Origin: Erpobdella octoculata
Lineage: Eukaryota > Annelida > Clitellata > Hirudinida > Erpobdellidae
NCBI GenBank assembly: GCA_963978895.1
Contig: OZ022244.1
Coordinates: 28,568,769 to 28,632,768 of the forward strand
DNA: 64,000 nucleotides
Reading direction: 5' to 3'
Part shown: positions 47,700 through 60,549 of the stretch, one piece after another
Layout of the letters: every line of letters starts with the position of its first letter
Numbering within the stretch: position 1 is the stretch's first letter
Position numbers and translations under genes: made by a program
The notes under the pieces: model-generated
The model's database searches: none
Told to the model about the DNA's origin: nothing
Seen by the model: the letters and a program-made list of their open reading frames with translations, nothing else

Positions 47700-50286
47700 T
47701 ATTAATACAATAAGCACTCGTTAACTGACAAACAATTAACGAATAACGAATATTTACTCAAATAGAATCAACGAAGCAAATCGCAATCTCATGGTCCTCT
47801 AATAACTGCTTGACCAGCCTGAGACACTCCAGTGTAAGAAGTACACACAAGCGATCAAAGCCGAAGAGGTGCTACTATTAGATTGGGGGCTAAGTAGCAA
47901 GGCAAAGTCCACAACAAGTCGAGGAGCATTCGGGACAAATCTTTGGGAATATAAACATGCATGCAGTTGAGATACTTGACACCAGGAAAACACCAGAAAA
48001 TGAAGAATCACTTCAGTAAGGGGTGCGTCGATGATACGACTATATACAGAAAATATTATATGTGGACTCGGTTTGTATATAACAGCTTTCATATGTATAT
48101 AATAGTATATATAGCTGCAGTTTAAATATTTGAATTTTTTCATTTTTAAGTGGTGAGTATTTGGCAGTCTTAGAATAAACAACACTCATCCCCGATCATT
48201 AGGAAAATCGTTTAGTTGTTACTAAATGTACTGGGTGATGCGGTGAGACAGGATTCGCAGCTAAGTACCACTAATTTAAGTTACATGCACAATAATAATA
48301 ATAACAATAATAATAATAATAATAATAACAACCACGAGATAATCAGAGACAGAGAGATAGAGACTGAGGGAAAGAGAAAGAGAGAGTATAAAAGCGTTTA
48401 GAAATAGTTTTAAAAGCACTCTAGGAATGGAAACCTAATATAAGTCCACTCAGGTATCGACCATATAAATGCCAATGCCTCCTCCTCATACGTCAATACT
48501 GCGTTTTAAACTACAAGAAACCAAGCGAAACTGAAAAAAAACCGATCTCATAATTTAGCTGTAAATACCTGTACTACATGGTTAAACTATTAGCAACAAT
48601 TGATTAGTTTGTGAGGACCAATAAATTTATAACGAAAAACCCAGCAGATATAATATAATGCAAGACTGTGTCCCAGTCGGGCAGCATTCATCATCTAACC
48701 CCATTCCAGTGCGGGTCAAATTTCCACTTTGATATGACTCATGTCTGAGGATTGCATGCTTGCATTCTAAAAGACCATTACCAAACAGAAAATCCAACAG
48801 TTACTGAGACTGCTTGAGTTATAAGATACGTGCCAAAATAAATCCTGGCTTTAATTTCTATTTTCTATACTGAAGAAGAGAAATCGTTTATTAAAACCAA
48901 AAAACGAATATTTTCAGATAAGCATTCTGTATAATGATTCATCTCTTCAATTGTAAAAGCGATGCCAGAAGAAGAAACCACCATTGGCCACCAATGGAGA
49001 GAGGCAGGCAGTCTGCAACTCCTTGTAATCTTATTTTGACACTTCTAACAGAACCGTCGACACACAAACTCGCACAATCACACACACAATCGCTTCCATC
49101 TGTCATCTCTCCACCACCCAGTCTCTCTTTCTTTCTTTCTTTCTTTCTCTCTCCTTCCCTCTCTCCTGTTTTTCTCTCCTCACAGCAATTGAATGTGTCA
49201 CTGGTCTGAATGCAAATCTTTCCACCTGGATGGATTGATGGAGAGAGAGAGAGAGAAAGAGAGAGAGATTTTCTGCCAGATGGCAGTAAAAGTAGAATTG
49301 ATTTGTTAGTGACTTCAGGAAAACAACACCTTCACGTTTGGTTAGTTTTAGAATAGATTCTGGAGTCAGATCTCAGATTTTTTTTATAAAGTCAGCATTA
49401 AGTCCCATATTGGATATCACACCATGCAACACTGTTAGTGTTCACATCAGTTAGTCAATCATGAGTCTGTCTGACACATACCACAGTGCAGCTGAAGATA
49501 CTACAGAAAATGAATAAAAACAAACTCCATATATATATATATATCAAAGTTTGATTTAAATGAGTTTTTTTAACTTCTTTAATTAAGCTATATGCAGATC
49601 TTAATAAATCTAATGACTAATTCAACATTCTGCAATGCCCATAAAAAGAATCTCAGCACTAGATTTTTTGAATAGTAAGTTAACTTTGGGCTTGCACACA
49701 CACATTTGCTTAATTATCTTATTTCAGCATTAATTTATTAAACTTGATAAGAACAATTATAAATTTATTTTCTAGCTCACAAGACAAAATCTGAAACAAA
49801 CATCATTCAGGCTATGGAGTGCTAGTGTCACAAAACCTACTAAGAGTGCTTTAGAAGACTGAGGCTAGATGATAAACAGCTAGATGTTGATAATTTGTAA
49901 AAATAGAGATGCCTGCTCCTGAAGCAGGCAGCAAGCTTAGCCTAAGCCTGAGTAAGCGCGTGGCAGGATGATAAAGTTCAGAAGTAGATAGAAAACGCCG
50001 AGCTTTTTAGTTTTTAAGTCTATTCAAAATCCGAGCGACAAATGAATAAATTATGTTCAGCACTCGCATTAACTTTAAGACAACGATTACGCCAGATCAG
50101 ACTCTTAAAATAATAAACATCCCGGTAAACGACGACTTATAACTTATAATTTTATAATTTTGAACACCTGAAGACCTGAATTGTCCTGAAATCTAGTAGC
50201 TATTTCTAAATCGGATAAACGATGCGTTAAAGTTAAAAGCACAGATTATAATTGACTTTGAAATAGTTCAAAATAAAACAAAAAAC
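47700..50286. other. ZEB upstream region, no gene seen
   Basis: This lies between the ZEB first coding exon and the divergent small gene. A TTTTCAG acceptor-like site 33 bases upstream of the ZEB ATG (near 47677) suggests a separate non-coding 5' exon somewhere here. It also contains (AAT)n near 48293, (CTTT)n near 49130 and a (GA)n near 49240. Confidence 0.55.
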
Positions 50287-51209
50287 ATGGATGATTACAC
50301 TCACTACGAAAATTCTGATTCAAATATCAATTCGAATAATTCGTACAAGTACAGCAAAGGTAAATCAGACTAAAAACCCAACCGCCATTCACACGTATTA
50401 GGGATGTGATTGTCATTAATAAGACTAATTTTCAAAAAGAAATTTACGAACTAGCACTTTGCAAAATTCAAAATAATTAAAAAATTTAGCTTACGTTTTT
50501 TAATAAATAATCCTTGGTAGTAGTATTTTGAAGCTTCTCCGATGTTCAGCGTGCGCAATTGAAGTTACAAGAGAACTGAAGTGTCAGCAAAAGCTACAAT
50601 ATAACTTGATTCAGAGACAGTTGAACAGCCTAGGTACACACAGCGTTATACACCTACCAGTTCACGTTATATAAAGACCACCTCACCTCACTTCAGCTTG
50701 TTAAGGTAAACTCTGCGGTGCGACCACTGGCAAGTCTCATTAGATAACACGCAGGCCAGGAGAGCATAATGTATCACGCTCGCATCCGGTACCTATTGGC
50801 CCGACCGGGATATAAATTTAAATCTGTTTTAATAGGTTATGGTCGATGTTTCATAATTTGACTAATCCGTCTGATCTTTGCTCTCTCTCTTCGTTGTTGT
50901 AAAATCTTTTGACCGTCGGTTGATAATGCGCATAATAAAATTTTATTACGCATACCATATTAAAACTAATAAATGAATCTAAGCATTCCGACCGAGAGGT
51001 TTCTCTAAAGAAGCCATGCTATAATATTCTTTTTCTTGTCTCCATTCTCAGAATGGGACATCGCGAAAACAGCCTCGTCCGATACTAAAGCATACGGCCC
51101 ATGCATCAGTTGCTGTACAGGCCTCGTCGTCTCATACGCCGATCTCAGTCGATTCCATTTCTTCAGCGGGGGGTGTATAACCTTCTTCTACTTGAGCATT
51201 TTTAGTTAA
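50287..51209 (+). CDS. Possible two-exon small protein (76 aa), no known family
   Basis: Exon 1 (50287-50359) opens with ATG and reads MDDYTHYENSDSNINSNN, ending at a donor AAAG|GTAAAT in phase 1. Exon 2 (51052-51209) follows a strong pyrimidine-rich acceptor (TTGTCTCCATTCTCAG) and continues in phase 1 without a stop to TAA. It includes YGPCISCC, a Cys-rich patch, and a hydrophobic C-terminus. The GC content of exon 2 rises sharply above its AT-rich surroundings, as in the other exons of this window. I do not recognise the family. It could be a membrane-anchored micropeptide, the 5' part of a longer gene (a GGGG|GTGTAT site offers another donor), or chance. Confidence 0.4.
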
Positions 51210-52180
51210 CACGGCACTGTTAATGATTTTTAAACCAATAACTATCTATGCAAAAACGTGCATGATTGTTGTCGATAAAGCTGCTTTATATTGCAACATG
51301 ACACATTAAATGAGATATTTACTTGTGCTAAAAAAAAATAATAATAAAAACCCAGCAAATATTTCATGAAAAAAAATATTCTTAAGTTTTTTGTTATTGA
51401 GAAACGACTGTCCATGGTCATTGTTTAAACAACCTCTATATCTCAGAGAGAGGATTGGTTGATCGATTAATGAATCTTATTGATGTCAATCGCTGAAAAG
51501 TGCGTTCACATTTTATGGGGTTTTTTTAAATCTCATATTTTTATCCCAATATCCGCAATACTCGTTCGGAAGTTGACTCGGATGTGTGACGCAATCGGCT
51601 CCAACTTGAAACCTCTTTGACCGCTGTCGATATTTCTAATAAATTACATAACTTTTTGGACAACAGTTAATACAACAATAACAAAGAAGCAGTTCAGATA
51701 GTTCCTGACTTCCAACCTTTTAAAAGCAATTAACAAACATATGTCCAATTTTTTTCAGACATTTCGACATTTTGGAGTGAAATAATTTTTACTTTTACTA
51801 ACTACCGGTCATGTCGGGTCGGAGTTTGTGGTGGGTAAAAAGGGCCATGAGGGGCCCCACTCGCAACTCTGGTTCTTACATGAACTCGGGACTTTATGGT
51901 ATATTTATTTAATCAAAATCATTTACAGTTAGAACGATTTCTTGTCATTGTAATGGACGTAAATTGACCGTGAATTGGGAACGTCATAAGCAATGAATAG
52001 ATTCATAAATAAATAAATGGCTGACTGGTATAAGAAGCCACTTTTTGTCAAACTGAAATTATAGCTCTTTCAACCTAATAGAAATTATTAAAACTAAAAT
52101 AATGTCTTAATATCCTTAAAAAGTTGCCAGTTGCAGCAAATCTTTACTTATAATCATAATGTTTTTTTTGCTTAAAGCTA
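51210..52180. other. No gene seen
   Basis: AT-rich unique sequence. I found no coding potential, RNA gene or repeat. Confidence 0.6.
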
Positions 52181-52187
52181 TTTGACC

Positions 52188-52447
52188 AGGAAGGTCTATT
52201 TTGTAAGTTTATTAGCTGTAGTGTTTTAATAAGTTATAGTTAAGACAATTAGTATGCTGAATAGTTTTTCTAACTATACTCGTATAGTCTGCACGGGTGG
52301 CTATGACTAGGAAGGTCTATTTTGTAAGTTTGTTAGCTGTAGTGTTTTAATAAGTTATAGTTAAGACAATTAGTATGCTGAATAGTTTTTCTAACTATAC
52401 TCGTATGACTTCATAGCCACCCGTGCAGACTATACGAGTATAGTTAG
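52188..52447. repeat. 121-bp tandem duplication with perfect 37-bp inverted repeat
   Basis: AGGAAGGTCTATTTTGTAAG and its downstream sequence recur with a 121-base offset (52188 and 52309). The arms 52270-52306 and 52411-52447 are exact inverted copies over 37 bases (GTCTGCACGGGTGGCTATGA within). It can form a long hairpin with a 104-base loop. Confidence 0.9.
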
Positions 52448-52949
52448 ATAAACTATACATAGCTTTCAGTGATGAAACGTTGGTAGGAAAATTTCGCATT
52501 CACACGACACACGAATGACTCGACTGGAAATCGTCATGGGACCTCCGCGGTAAGTTGGTGGATGGAAAAGAAATGCATTTTAACATCCATGCGGTGGTGG
52601 TGGATGAAGAATGGTTGAGTGAATGAGTGAGTGAATTGAAGCTATATAGAATTATTTTAGTTTAAGGAAGAAGAAAAAAATATCATTGATTGTATCGAAC
52701 CCCTAAAGATCAGTTACTCTTTTGAAAAAAAAACTCTCAAATACAGAAAACAATTCCACGGATACTTTAAACCCAAGAACTTCAGTTTCTTTCTAGCGCG
52801 ATCCATCCCGTTCCTCAATCCCGTTGCTGCCTGGCTGATCCGCTGATCCTAGGGATGCAACCAGTGGAGGCAATTTTACAAAATAGTTGCTGATAAAATT
52901 GTATTATTCCGCTTTTATGAGTCATAAACTTTATTTATGGCAAAACGAA

Positions 52950-53022
52950 TGGAGAACCGGGGTATCGATCCCCGTACCTCTCGCATGCAAAGCGAGCGCT
53001 CTACCGTGTGAGCTAGTTCCCC
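52950..53022 (-). tRNA. tRNA-Ala(TGC): tRNA-Ala (anticodon TGC)
   Basis: The minus strand folds as a complete cloverleaf. The acceptor GGGGAAC pairs with GTTCTCC, the D arm has AGCTCA..GGTAGAGC (A box), and the anticodon stem CTCGC/GCGAG holds loop TTTGCAT. The T arm carries GGGGATCGATACCCC (B box), with discriminator A. A TTTT-type terminator lies downstream only at some distance (AAATAAAG region). Confidence 0.95.
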
Positions 53023-53257
53023 GACCGCTGACGCTCGGCAAGAAAACAGGTTTTTATCTAAAGAGCTGTTATATAATGCACGCATTAAATTATGTAGAAT
53101 AATTAATTAAGAATTCAATCAACAAAAACTTTGGGATTTTTTGAGGAAACCAAACGATTTTAGATCTTTGAAAAAAAAAACTGATTTTTTAAAAACTAAT
53201 TTTTGTGTTATCTCTTTGCTGAAGATTAGTTGTCAACGTCTAGAAATAAAATAGCCT

Positions 53258-53463
53258 AATAAAAATTTAATACAGTTAAAATGGCACTATAAGTCAATTT
53301 GAATAAATCCTCTTTCATTTCCTCAGCAATGACAACGCCAGTAAAATGATCGCTCTTTAAAATAAAAATTTAATACAGTTAAAATGGCACTATAAGTCAA
53401 TTTGAATAAATCCTCTTTCATTTCCTCAGCAATGACAACGCCAGTAAAATGATCGCTCTTTAC
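53258..53463. repeat. 103-bp tandem duplication
   Basis: AAAAATTTAATACAGTTAAA through GATCGCTCTTTA occurs twice with a 103-base offset, virtually identical, so the duplication is recent. Confidence 0.93.
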
Positions 53464-53469
53464 ATTCGA

Positions 53470-55120
53470 CTGTTATTACACGCTCGACGAAATCTTACTG
53501 GCTTGTAAACTTCCAAATATGTAAATAATTATTAATTACAATCCCGAACCGACCTGGGACGTCTCTATACCTCCCCCTAGCTTGATCTCCCGCGGCTTCC
53601 AACTGGGAAGCCAGCGATAGTGCTGTCTGAATTTAATTCCAATTAGTGGAACTCGTGAGACTCAAGAAGAGTTTATTGGTGTTCTCTTTCTCTTTACGCC
53701 AGTGGAGCGCGTAATATTGTTACATTGTTAGTGTACAGTGTACAGTGTACACCACATTTACACTTGTATGTGACATGTTATCGTATGTGCGTGTGAGTGT
53801 GACTAAAATGTAATAATAACACATTTGCAGTCTGGTGTTATCGCGTTCCGACACGCATCCCGAGTAAAAATGACATTTCAATAATTAGGTTTAAATAATT
53901 TTAAATATAATTAATTTATTTATTTTATTATTTTTAAATTTACTTTTTAGTTGTATCACTCTGTGAGTATAGAAAATGGACTGACAAACTTCATATATCG
54001 TACTAATCATATTCTCATAACCATAAAAAATACAAAGAAAACTTCAAATCATTTTTATTCATAAAAGCATCTCACGACGTCATGACAGACCGCCATTTTG
54101 TAACAACCACCCCCCCCCCTCGTCATATATGCGCTCTGGCAAACAAAAGAAGTGCAAGCGCCATTTCAAGTCCACCACCAGCATAAACACTGCCCCCCCC
54201 CCCCCGCTGTCAATCAACCTGTGTAATTAATCCACGTGAGACAAGTTAGGATAAATAAACATTTCAACAACGCTGCGAGCTTCCGCCGGAACTTTTCCAA
54301 TTAAACTTCTGTGATTTCAGTCGCTGGAACCAAAGAAAGTGGAAGGGAGGGAGAAGGTGAGAGAGGGAAAGAGAGAAAGAAAGAGTGGTAGGGAGAGAGT
54401 TATGCTTTGTGATGTCATCCTCTGAGATTATTAAGATATTACTTTTGACACATCCTGATTGTCACCGATCGCTAGCGTGACAAAAGCTTCCGTCAACCTG
54501 GCTAATATCTTATATTAGACATGCATTAAGCGCGACACAATTGTAATTATCAAACCCGATATCAATACTGACCAATAAACTTGAACAATTTCGAAGGTGT
54601 TAATAGTAGTTAAAAATTACAATGTGAAAATACGACAGACATGTATTGGCCTTTCTAACTATCCGCATAGTAAATCGTAATGGCTTTTCGTAAATTAAAT
54701 TACATGTAAGTTGTACAGCATTCAAAGATGTAAAGTGGTTACGGATATCTTTAAATGCGTTCAATTTGTTGTTTGGAAGGATTTCCTGTGTACCTCCATT
54801 GAAAATAATGGATGATCTTTGATTTGATATTATGCGAATATGCATTATGATGCATTCATTTCGTTTATTATTTAATAACATTGAAATAATTTGATATGTT
54901 GATTATGAATATTCAATATCGTTTATTATCTAATACCATTGAAATAATTTGATATGTTGATTATGAATATTCAATATCGTTTATTATCTAATACCATTGA
55001 AATAATTTGATTATGTTAACAAAAATCCAAGATCAATTTAAAGCTCGAATTTAAATCCGTGAGTTAACAAATTGGAAGAAACCCAGCAATACGTAATACT
55101 GGAGATGATAATTATGATTA
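53470..55120. other. No gene seen
   Basis: AT-rich unique sequence with poly-C runs at about 54110 and 54192 and a 64-bp direct duplication near 54860-55010 (TTTGATATGTTGATTATGAA). No coding potential supported. Confidence 0.6.
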
Positions 55121-55129
55121 AAATAATAA

Positions 55130-55447
55130 TAAAATTGACAAAATAATAATGGAAATAAGAAAATAATAATAGAAATAACAAATTAATAATGGAAATAACA
55201 AAATAATAATAGAAATAACAAAATAATAATAGAAATAACAAAATAATCATAGAAATAATAAAATAATAATAGAAATAACAAAATAATAATAGAAATAACA
55301 AAATAATAATAGAAATAACAAAATAATAATAGAAATAACAAAATAATAATAGAAATAACAAAATAATAATAGAAATAACAAAATAATAATAGAAATAACA
55401 AAATAATAATAGAAATAACAAAATAATAATAGAAATAACAAAATAAT
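55130..55447. repeat. 20-bp tandem repeat, about 15 copies
   Basis: The unit aaataataatagaaataaca is repeated head to tail, nearly perfect from 55260 to 55445. It is followed by AT-rich TTATAATAATTA degenerate repeats at 55680-55910. Confidence 0.95.
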
Positions 55448-55924
55448 TATTCTTATTAGTAACAATATAAATATTATTATTATTATAATAATAAAGGGTG
55501 CAATCAACGCTGTAACAATGAAAACAGCAAAGCCGAAATCCAGCGAATCTGCCTGTCACCAGCACGGGTCATGAATATGCAAATTTATTCATCCATCGAG
55601 TGGATTATTGACCAGCCTGTTGGCCGATCCATTGTTCCTTCGAGGGGGACCATCCTTTCAGGTGGTATGTAGAAATAATTATTGCTATAAATTATAATAA
55701 TCATTATATAATTTATAATAATCATATATAATTTATAATAATCATTATATAATTTATAGAAATTATTATATACATTATAGTAATTATTATACAAATTATA
55801 ATAATTACTAAATAAATTTTAATTATTATTATTATATAAATTATAATAATTACTAAATAAATTTTAATTATTATTACTATATAAATTATAATAATTATTA
55901 TAAACATTTTAATATTAACCACAA

Positions 55925-56570
55925 CAGGGCTCGGTGTAATAATTATCTTTTATCATAAATACGCAGGAATTTCATATCGTCAATAAACCGTGACAATAAC
56001 TTTTTATACTAAAGACAGATGTGATGATGATGATGACGATGACGATGACGACGACGATGATGGTGAAACTGATTTGATGATGGTCGGGGCGATTGCTGTG
56101 CAAACTCTCATCTGGATCCGTCAGTTCTAATTCAGCACTTGAGCGGAAATTGTGTAATCTCGTCTTGTATCACGTGAATGTGATGATGATGAACGTGGAC
56201 ATGATTGGCTGGGATTTGATTTAATAACCTACTTATTAATTAACCTATTAATTTAATATGGATTTTGAATTAATAACCTACTCATTAATTTACCTATTAA
56301 ATTACTATTTAATTAACATTTTAATTCAACCCCGACTATAAATGTGATTAATGATCTGTTTTCACATCAATAAATCTAAACACTCGTCGCATTACAACAA
56401 TTGAAATTTTTAACCGAAGTTATCTTTTAAAATAAATAGTCATACAATTACATTCTATGCAACTCGATAAATGACATTAGAGTTAATTTTTTATTCCAAA
56501 AACATAATGCGACATTTGTCATCAACTTCAAACGTGATGAAAAGCGAATTTCTGCTTGGAGCGATTTTTT
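55925..56570. other. No gene seen
   Basis: Contains a (GATGAC)n run near 56026-56062, otherwise unique AT-rich sequence. Confidence 0.6.
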
Positions 56571-56587
56571 TCCATCGACGCTTTATC

Positions 56588-56747
56588 CATGGACGTCTAT
56601 ATAATAGCGTTGTGTTTTTCACTCCACATGATTTAGCTATAAATCAAACTTATAATGCGTATATGAAGCATTGCGCAGTCATGGGACCAACTGGGTACAA
56701 GGCTATTATTGGCTAACTGTCCAGATACTATTATATAGACGTCCATG
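56588..56747. mobile_element. MITE, 160 bp, hAT-like
   Basis: The terminal inverted repeats CATGGACGTCTATATAATAG (56588-56607) and CTATTATATAGACGTCCATG (56728-56747) are perfect over 20 bases. The flanks repeat CTTTATC (56581-56587 and 56748-56754). Counting the G at each side, the target duplication may be 8 bp (GCTTTATC), as made by hAT transposases. There is no transposase, so the element is non-autonomous. Confidence 0.85.
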
Positions 56748-56862
56748 CTTTATCTCACAGCATCATCTCTGCATGCGCCAGGCATGATATCTGTCCGGCT
56801 TTTTCGGTTCAATGCAACCTTGTGTTTACGCGTGTGTGCATGCATGTGTGTGTGTGATGAGA

Positions 56863-57243
56863 TGTCTGCATGTGTTTGTATGCGTGATAAGATGTCTGCA
56901 CGTGTTTATATGTGTGATAAGATGTCTGCATGTGTTTATATGTGTGATAAGATGTCTGCATGTGTTTATATGTGTAATAAGATGGCTGCATGTGTTTATA
57001 TGTGTAATAAGATGTCTACATGTGTTCATATGTGTGATAAGATGTCTGCATGTGTTCACATGTGTGATAAGATGTCTGCATGTGTTTATATGTGTAATAA
57101 GATGTCTGCATGTGTTTATATGTGTAATAAGATGTCTACATGTGTTCATATGTGTGATAAGATGTCTGCATGTGTTCACATGTGTGATAAGATGTCTGCA
57201 CGTGTTTATATGTGTGATAAGATGTCTGTATGTGTTTGTATGC
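56863..57243. repeat. 30-bp minisatellite with 120-bp higher-order period
   Basis: GATAAGATGTCTGCATGTGT, then TTATATGTGT units, repeat about 12.7 times. Four-unit blocks recur: 57001-57060 and 57121-57180 are identical. Several frames on both strands stay open because the unit length is a multiple of three. Confidence 0.93.
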
Positions 57244-57477
57244 GGCTCACACGCTCGCGAAAGCTTTTTTAATGTAATTTAACCATATTTTCTCGTACAA
57301 ATTATCTGCAAATATAATTAATATAAATGCGCCTTTTTCTCGAGTGTGGAAGTGCTTGGAGGGAGGAGCGATGAAGATGGATGTCGTGCCCGAGAAGAAC
57401 ATGCTGCACGCGGGTGGTCGTTTAATTGAAAGAAAAATATGGAAGGTTTACGTCCGGACGGATGAAATGAATTGACA

Positions 57478-57640
57478 ATTCAATGGATGGATGCATGGTT
57501 CATTCAATGGATGGATGCATGGTCCATTCAATGGACGGACGCATGGTCCATTCAATGGATGGACGCAAGGTCCATTCAATGGATTGATGCATGGTCTATT
57601 CAATGGATGGATGCATGGTCCATTCAGCATGGTCTGACAT
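57478..57640. repeat. 24-bp minisatellite
   Basis: CCATTCAATGGATGGATGCA plus TGGT units, about 6.5 copies. Each contains the self-complementary CCATTCAATGG core. Confidence 0.92.
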
Positions 57641-57743
57641 GCATTGATGGATAGATGAATGGATACATGGACGTATCAAAAAGTGGATTGATCGATGGGA
57701 TGCATGCGTGCATCACAGTTGCACGAATGGATCGACAGATTGA

Positions 57744-57804
57744 CGAACGAACGAACGAACGAACGAACGAACGAACGAACGAACGAACGAACGAACGAAC
57801 GAAC
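57744..57804. repeat. (GAAC)n microsatellite
   Basis: About 15 copies of GAAC/CGAA. It is followed by unique sequence to about 58540, then (GT)n at 58536-58583. Confidence 0.95.
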
Positions 57805-58534
57805 AAATCAATGAATGCATGAATGAACGAATGAATGGTTAGTAGCACAGACAGACGGGCAGATGGATACTCAGTTTGCAAGTTCTTGAAGATGCCAGAG
57901 TGAAGAAGACGGAAGATAAACATAGCTTGCTTGACACAATTGTTCTCCTCCGCAATAAAAAAAAGTCTTGTTCTGCTTTTCTGCTACTGGCTGTCTCCGC
58001 GTCATCGTCTGTATTTTTGAGTATTTGTGAGTATTCGTAAGTATCGGTGAGTGTCTCTGCAAATCACTGTATAGTAGTGTATGGTGTATGTGTCCTTTTT
58101 TTTGTAGATTTCTGGATATTCATTTATTCATCATAAATGCAATTTTCGTAAAAATAAAAGTATTCATAGAAATAGTATTTATTCTTCATAAATAAAAGAG
58201 ATAAGAAATACTAACAATTAATCTAGAAATCATAATGTAAAAGAAGAATCCTCAAGAGAAGCACACATACATACACACACACATACACGTCAACTTTCCA
58301 CTCAAACGACTTTCGGCACAATGCTTTTCCTTTGTTTCTGTTGTCTGAATAGCGGTGCGTGTGTATTCGTGCGTGTGCGAGCGTGTGTGTTCGTGTCTGT
58401 GTGTGTATGTGTCTGTGTGTGTATGTGTGTCTGTGTTAGAGCATGTATGTGAATGCCTTTGCTTCTGTGTTTGTTACAATCTCATGAGTATACTAAATTC
58501 ATTAGTTCTAGATTTGCTGGTATTTTGTATGTGC

Positions 58535-58587
<53 letters not shown>

Positions 58588-58589
58588 CG

Positions 58590-59215
58590 TGTCCTGCATT
58601 ATACCTTTTCACACCTGGCTCACTAAAAGTTTCCACTAAACTGACATCATCACAGGCCAATCAATATATCCGCTACGTGCAATAACTGTAAAACACCCGG
58701 TCACGAAAGCGCTAAAATTAATATTTGACACTCGGCTAGCTCAAAGACACCAAAGCCGACAGGCGCGTTGGATTTCAACCTTCGACCTTCAACCTTCGAT
58801 CTGATGATGATGATCTTCGTCCACAACCTTCTTCAACTCCTGCGTCTGATAGCGGTGGTCTACTAAAGATTGCCGCGATATCTGGCGCGGTAAACAAGAA
58901 GATATCTTATCAAATCGCATTACCCTTTCAGCCGATATAATTTCACGCCGGCGTAAAGTCAGCGGTCCGAGTCGTGCACAGCGCCGGAGAGCTAAAGGTT
59001 AGCCGGCTCAAGTCGGCTGGAGTTGTAGCGGTCGGCTGGTCGTGTCAGTGCTGATGACTCGAGCAGAAGCGATAATTGCAGAATCAGATCGTGATAAAAG
59101 CATGCTCACCTCGCTGCTACATACGAGACGGTCTGTTGAGTCGATTAGTCGGACCGTTCGATTGGTTGTTGCTATCCGATACACGTGCCAAGTGTTTTCC
59201 ACACGATTGAGCGAA
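58590..59215. other. GC-richer unique stretch, no gene seen
   Basis: GC is visibly above the surroundings at 58960-59180 (GTCGGCTGGAG, GTCGGCTGGTC motif pair). An open frame of 66 codons runs into the neighbouring repeat but shows no domain or splice logic, so I do not call it coding. Confidence 0.45.
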
Positions 59216-59216
59216 C

Positions 59217-59695
59217 AAACCAATAAACAAATGAACAATTAATAAACAAATGAACAATTAATAAACAAATGAACAATTAATAAACAAATGAACAATTAAT
59301 AAACAAATGAAAAATTAATAAGCAAATGAACAATTAATAAACAAATGAACAATTAATAAACAAATGAACAATTAATAAAACTATGAACAATTAATAAACC
59401 AATGAACAATTAATAAACAAATGAACAATTAATAAACAAATGAACAATTAATAAACAAATGAACAATTAATAAACAAATGAACAATTAATAAACCAATGA
59501 ACAATTAATAAACAAATGAACAATTAATAAACAAATGAACAATTAATAAACAAATGAACAATTAATAAACAAATGAACAATTAATAAACAAATGAACAAT
59601 TAATAAACAAATGAACAATTAATAAACAAATGAACAATTAATAAACAAATGAACAATTAATAAACAAATGAACAATTAATAAACAAACGAACAAA
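59217..59695. repeat. 19-bp tandem repeat, about 25 copies
   Basis: The unit AATGAACAATTAATAAACA is repeated with rare substitutions. Region 59700-60470 beyond it is AT-rich without recognisable features. Confidence 0.95.
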
Positions 59696-60481
59696 CCAAT
59701 AAGCAAATGAACAGGCGAACAAACAGATAATTGATTGAAACAGGGACGGATTTAAATGTGAGAATATTTTTAAAGTAGATTATGTTCATTATAGATAGTG
59801 GCTATGTTGAAAATTGATATCAGCCGTTTAACAATTAATCGTAATTTGTCATCATATTTTTACAACACCTTATATAAACTTGTTTTGTGACTTGTTTGTT
59901 CCATCGGATTTTTAAAGCATTTCTTAAGGCTCTTCTAATGGTTGTAAAAAGTTCACTTTTTTGCATGCAGATGTATATCCAGTGACAATAAAATACCAAT
60001 TCGTTTTTAGATTTGAAAAAAAAGATTTAAGCGCTAAAATGAAAAATATTAAAAATATTAAAAAAACAACACCTATATAGAAATGTACAAAAAACTTAAA
60101 GATCATATTTAAAAATACTATTTAAGTGTAAGCAATAAAAAAATTTTAACCAAGAAAAAATCATCTATCTCTAGAAAAGCAAGATTTTTTTCAGTTTCTA
60201 AAATTTTTTATATTACCAGTTGAAAGCTGAATTTAAAAATGATTCTTTGTAATTGTTTGTAATTAATTAATTAATTAATTACTTTGTTTATTTTAATTTG
60301 TAAAAAATATCTGAAAATTGTTAATTTAAATACCCTTCATGGGTGATTTCTGAAGATGCTCGAAGCTTTTCTGTCGCCAGCATTTCGCCCAATCAGATTC
60401 TGTGAATCGAATTACTCACGACACACGTCTTTTGCATTCTTTTTTAAGCGACTCAAATCGCATCCCACGTCAATCAGATTT

Positions 60482-60549
60482 CACCTGACAATCAATTTTC
60501 ACCTGATCTGAGACCCCGCCCATCCGCCAATGGCGTGACGGCTCACCTG
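60482..60549 (+). promoter_or_regulatory. Cluster of three CACCTG E2-boxes
   Basis: CACCTG occurs at 60482-60487, 60500-60505 and 60544-60549. The first two sit in near-identical contexts (TTTCACCTGA, TTTTCACCTGA) 18 bases apart. CACCT(G) is the recognition core of ZEB/zfh1 zinc-finger clusters, which prefer paired sites. Functional role is inference only. Confidence 0.35.

Noticed and set aside
47799..48185. 128-aa minus-strand ORF upstream of ZEB
   Set aside because: No domain, low-complexity, no splice logic; it lies in the likely ZEB 5' flank.
59042..59242. 66-aa plus-strand ORF in a GC-richer stretch
   Set aside because: It ends inside the 19-bp tandem repeat; no homology, signal or exon structure.
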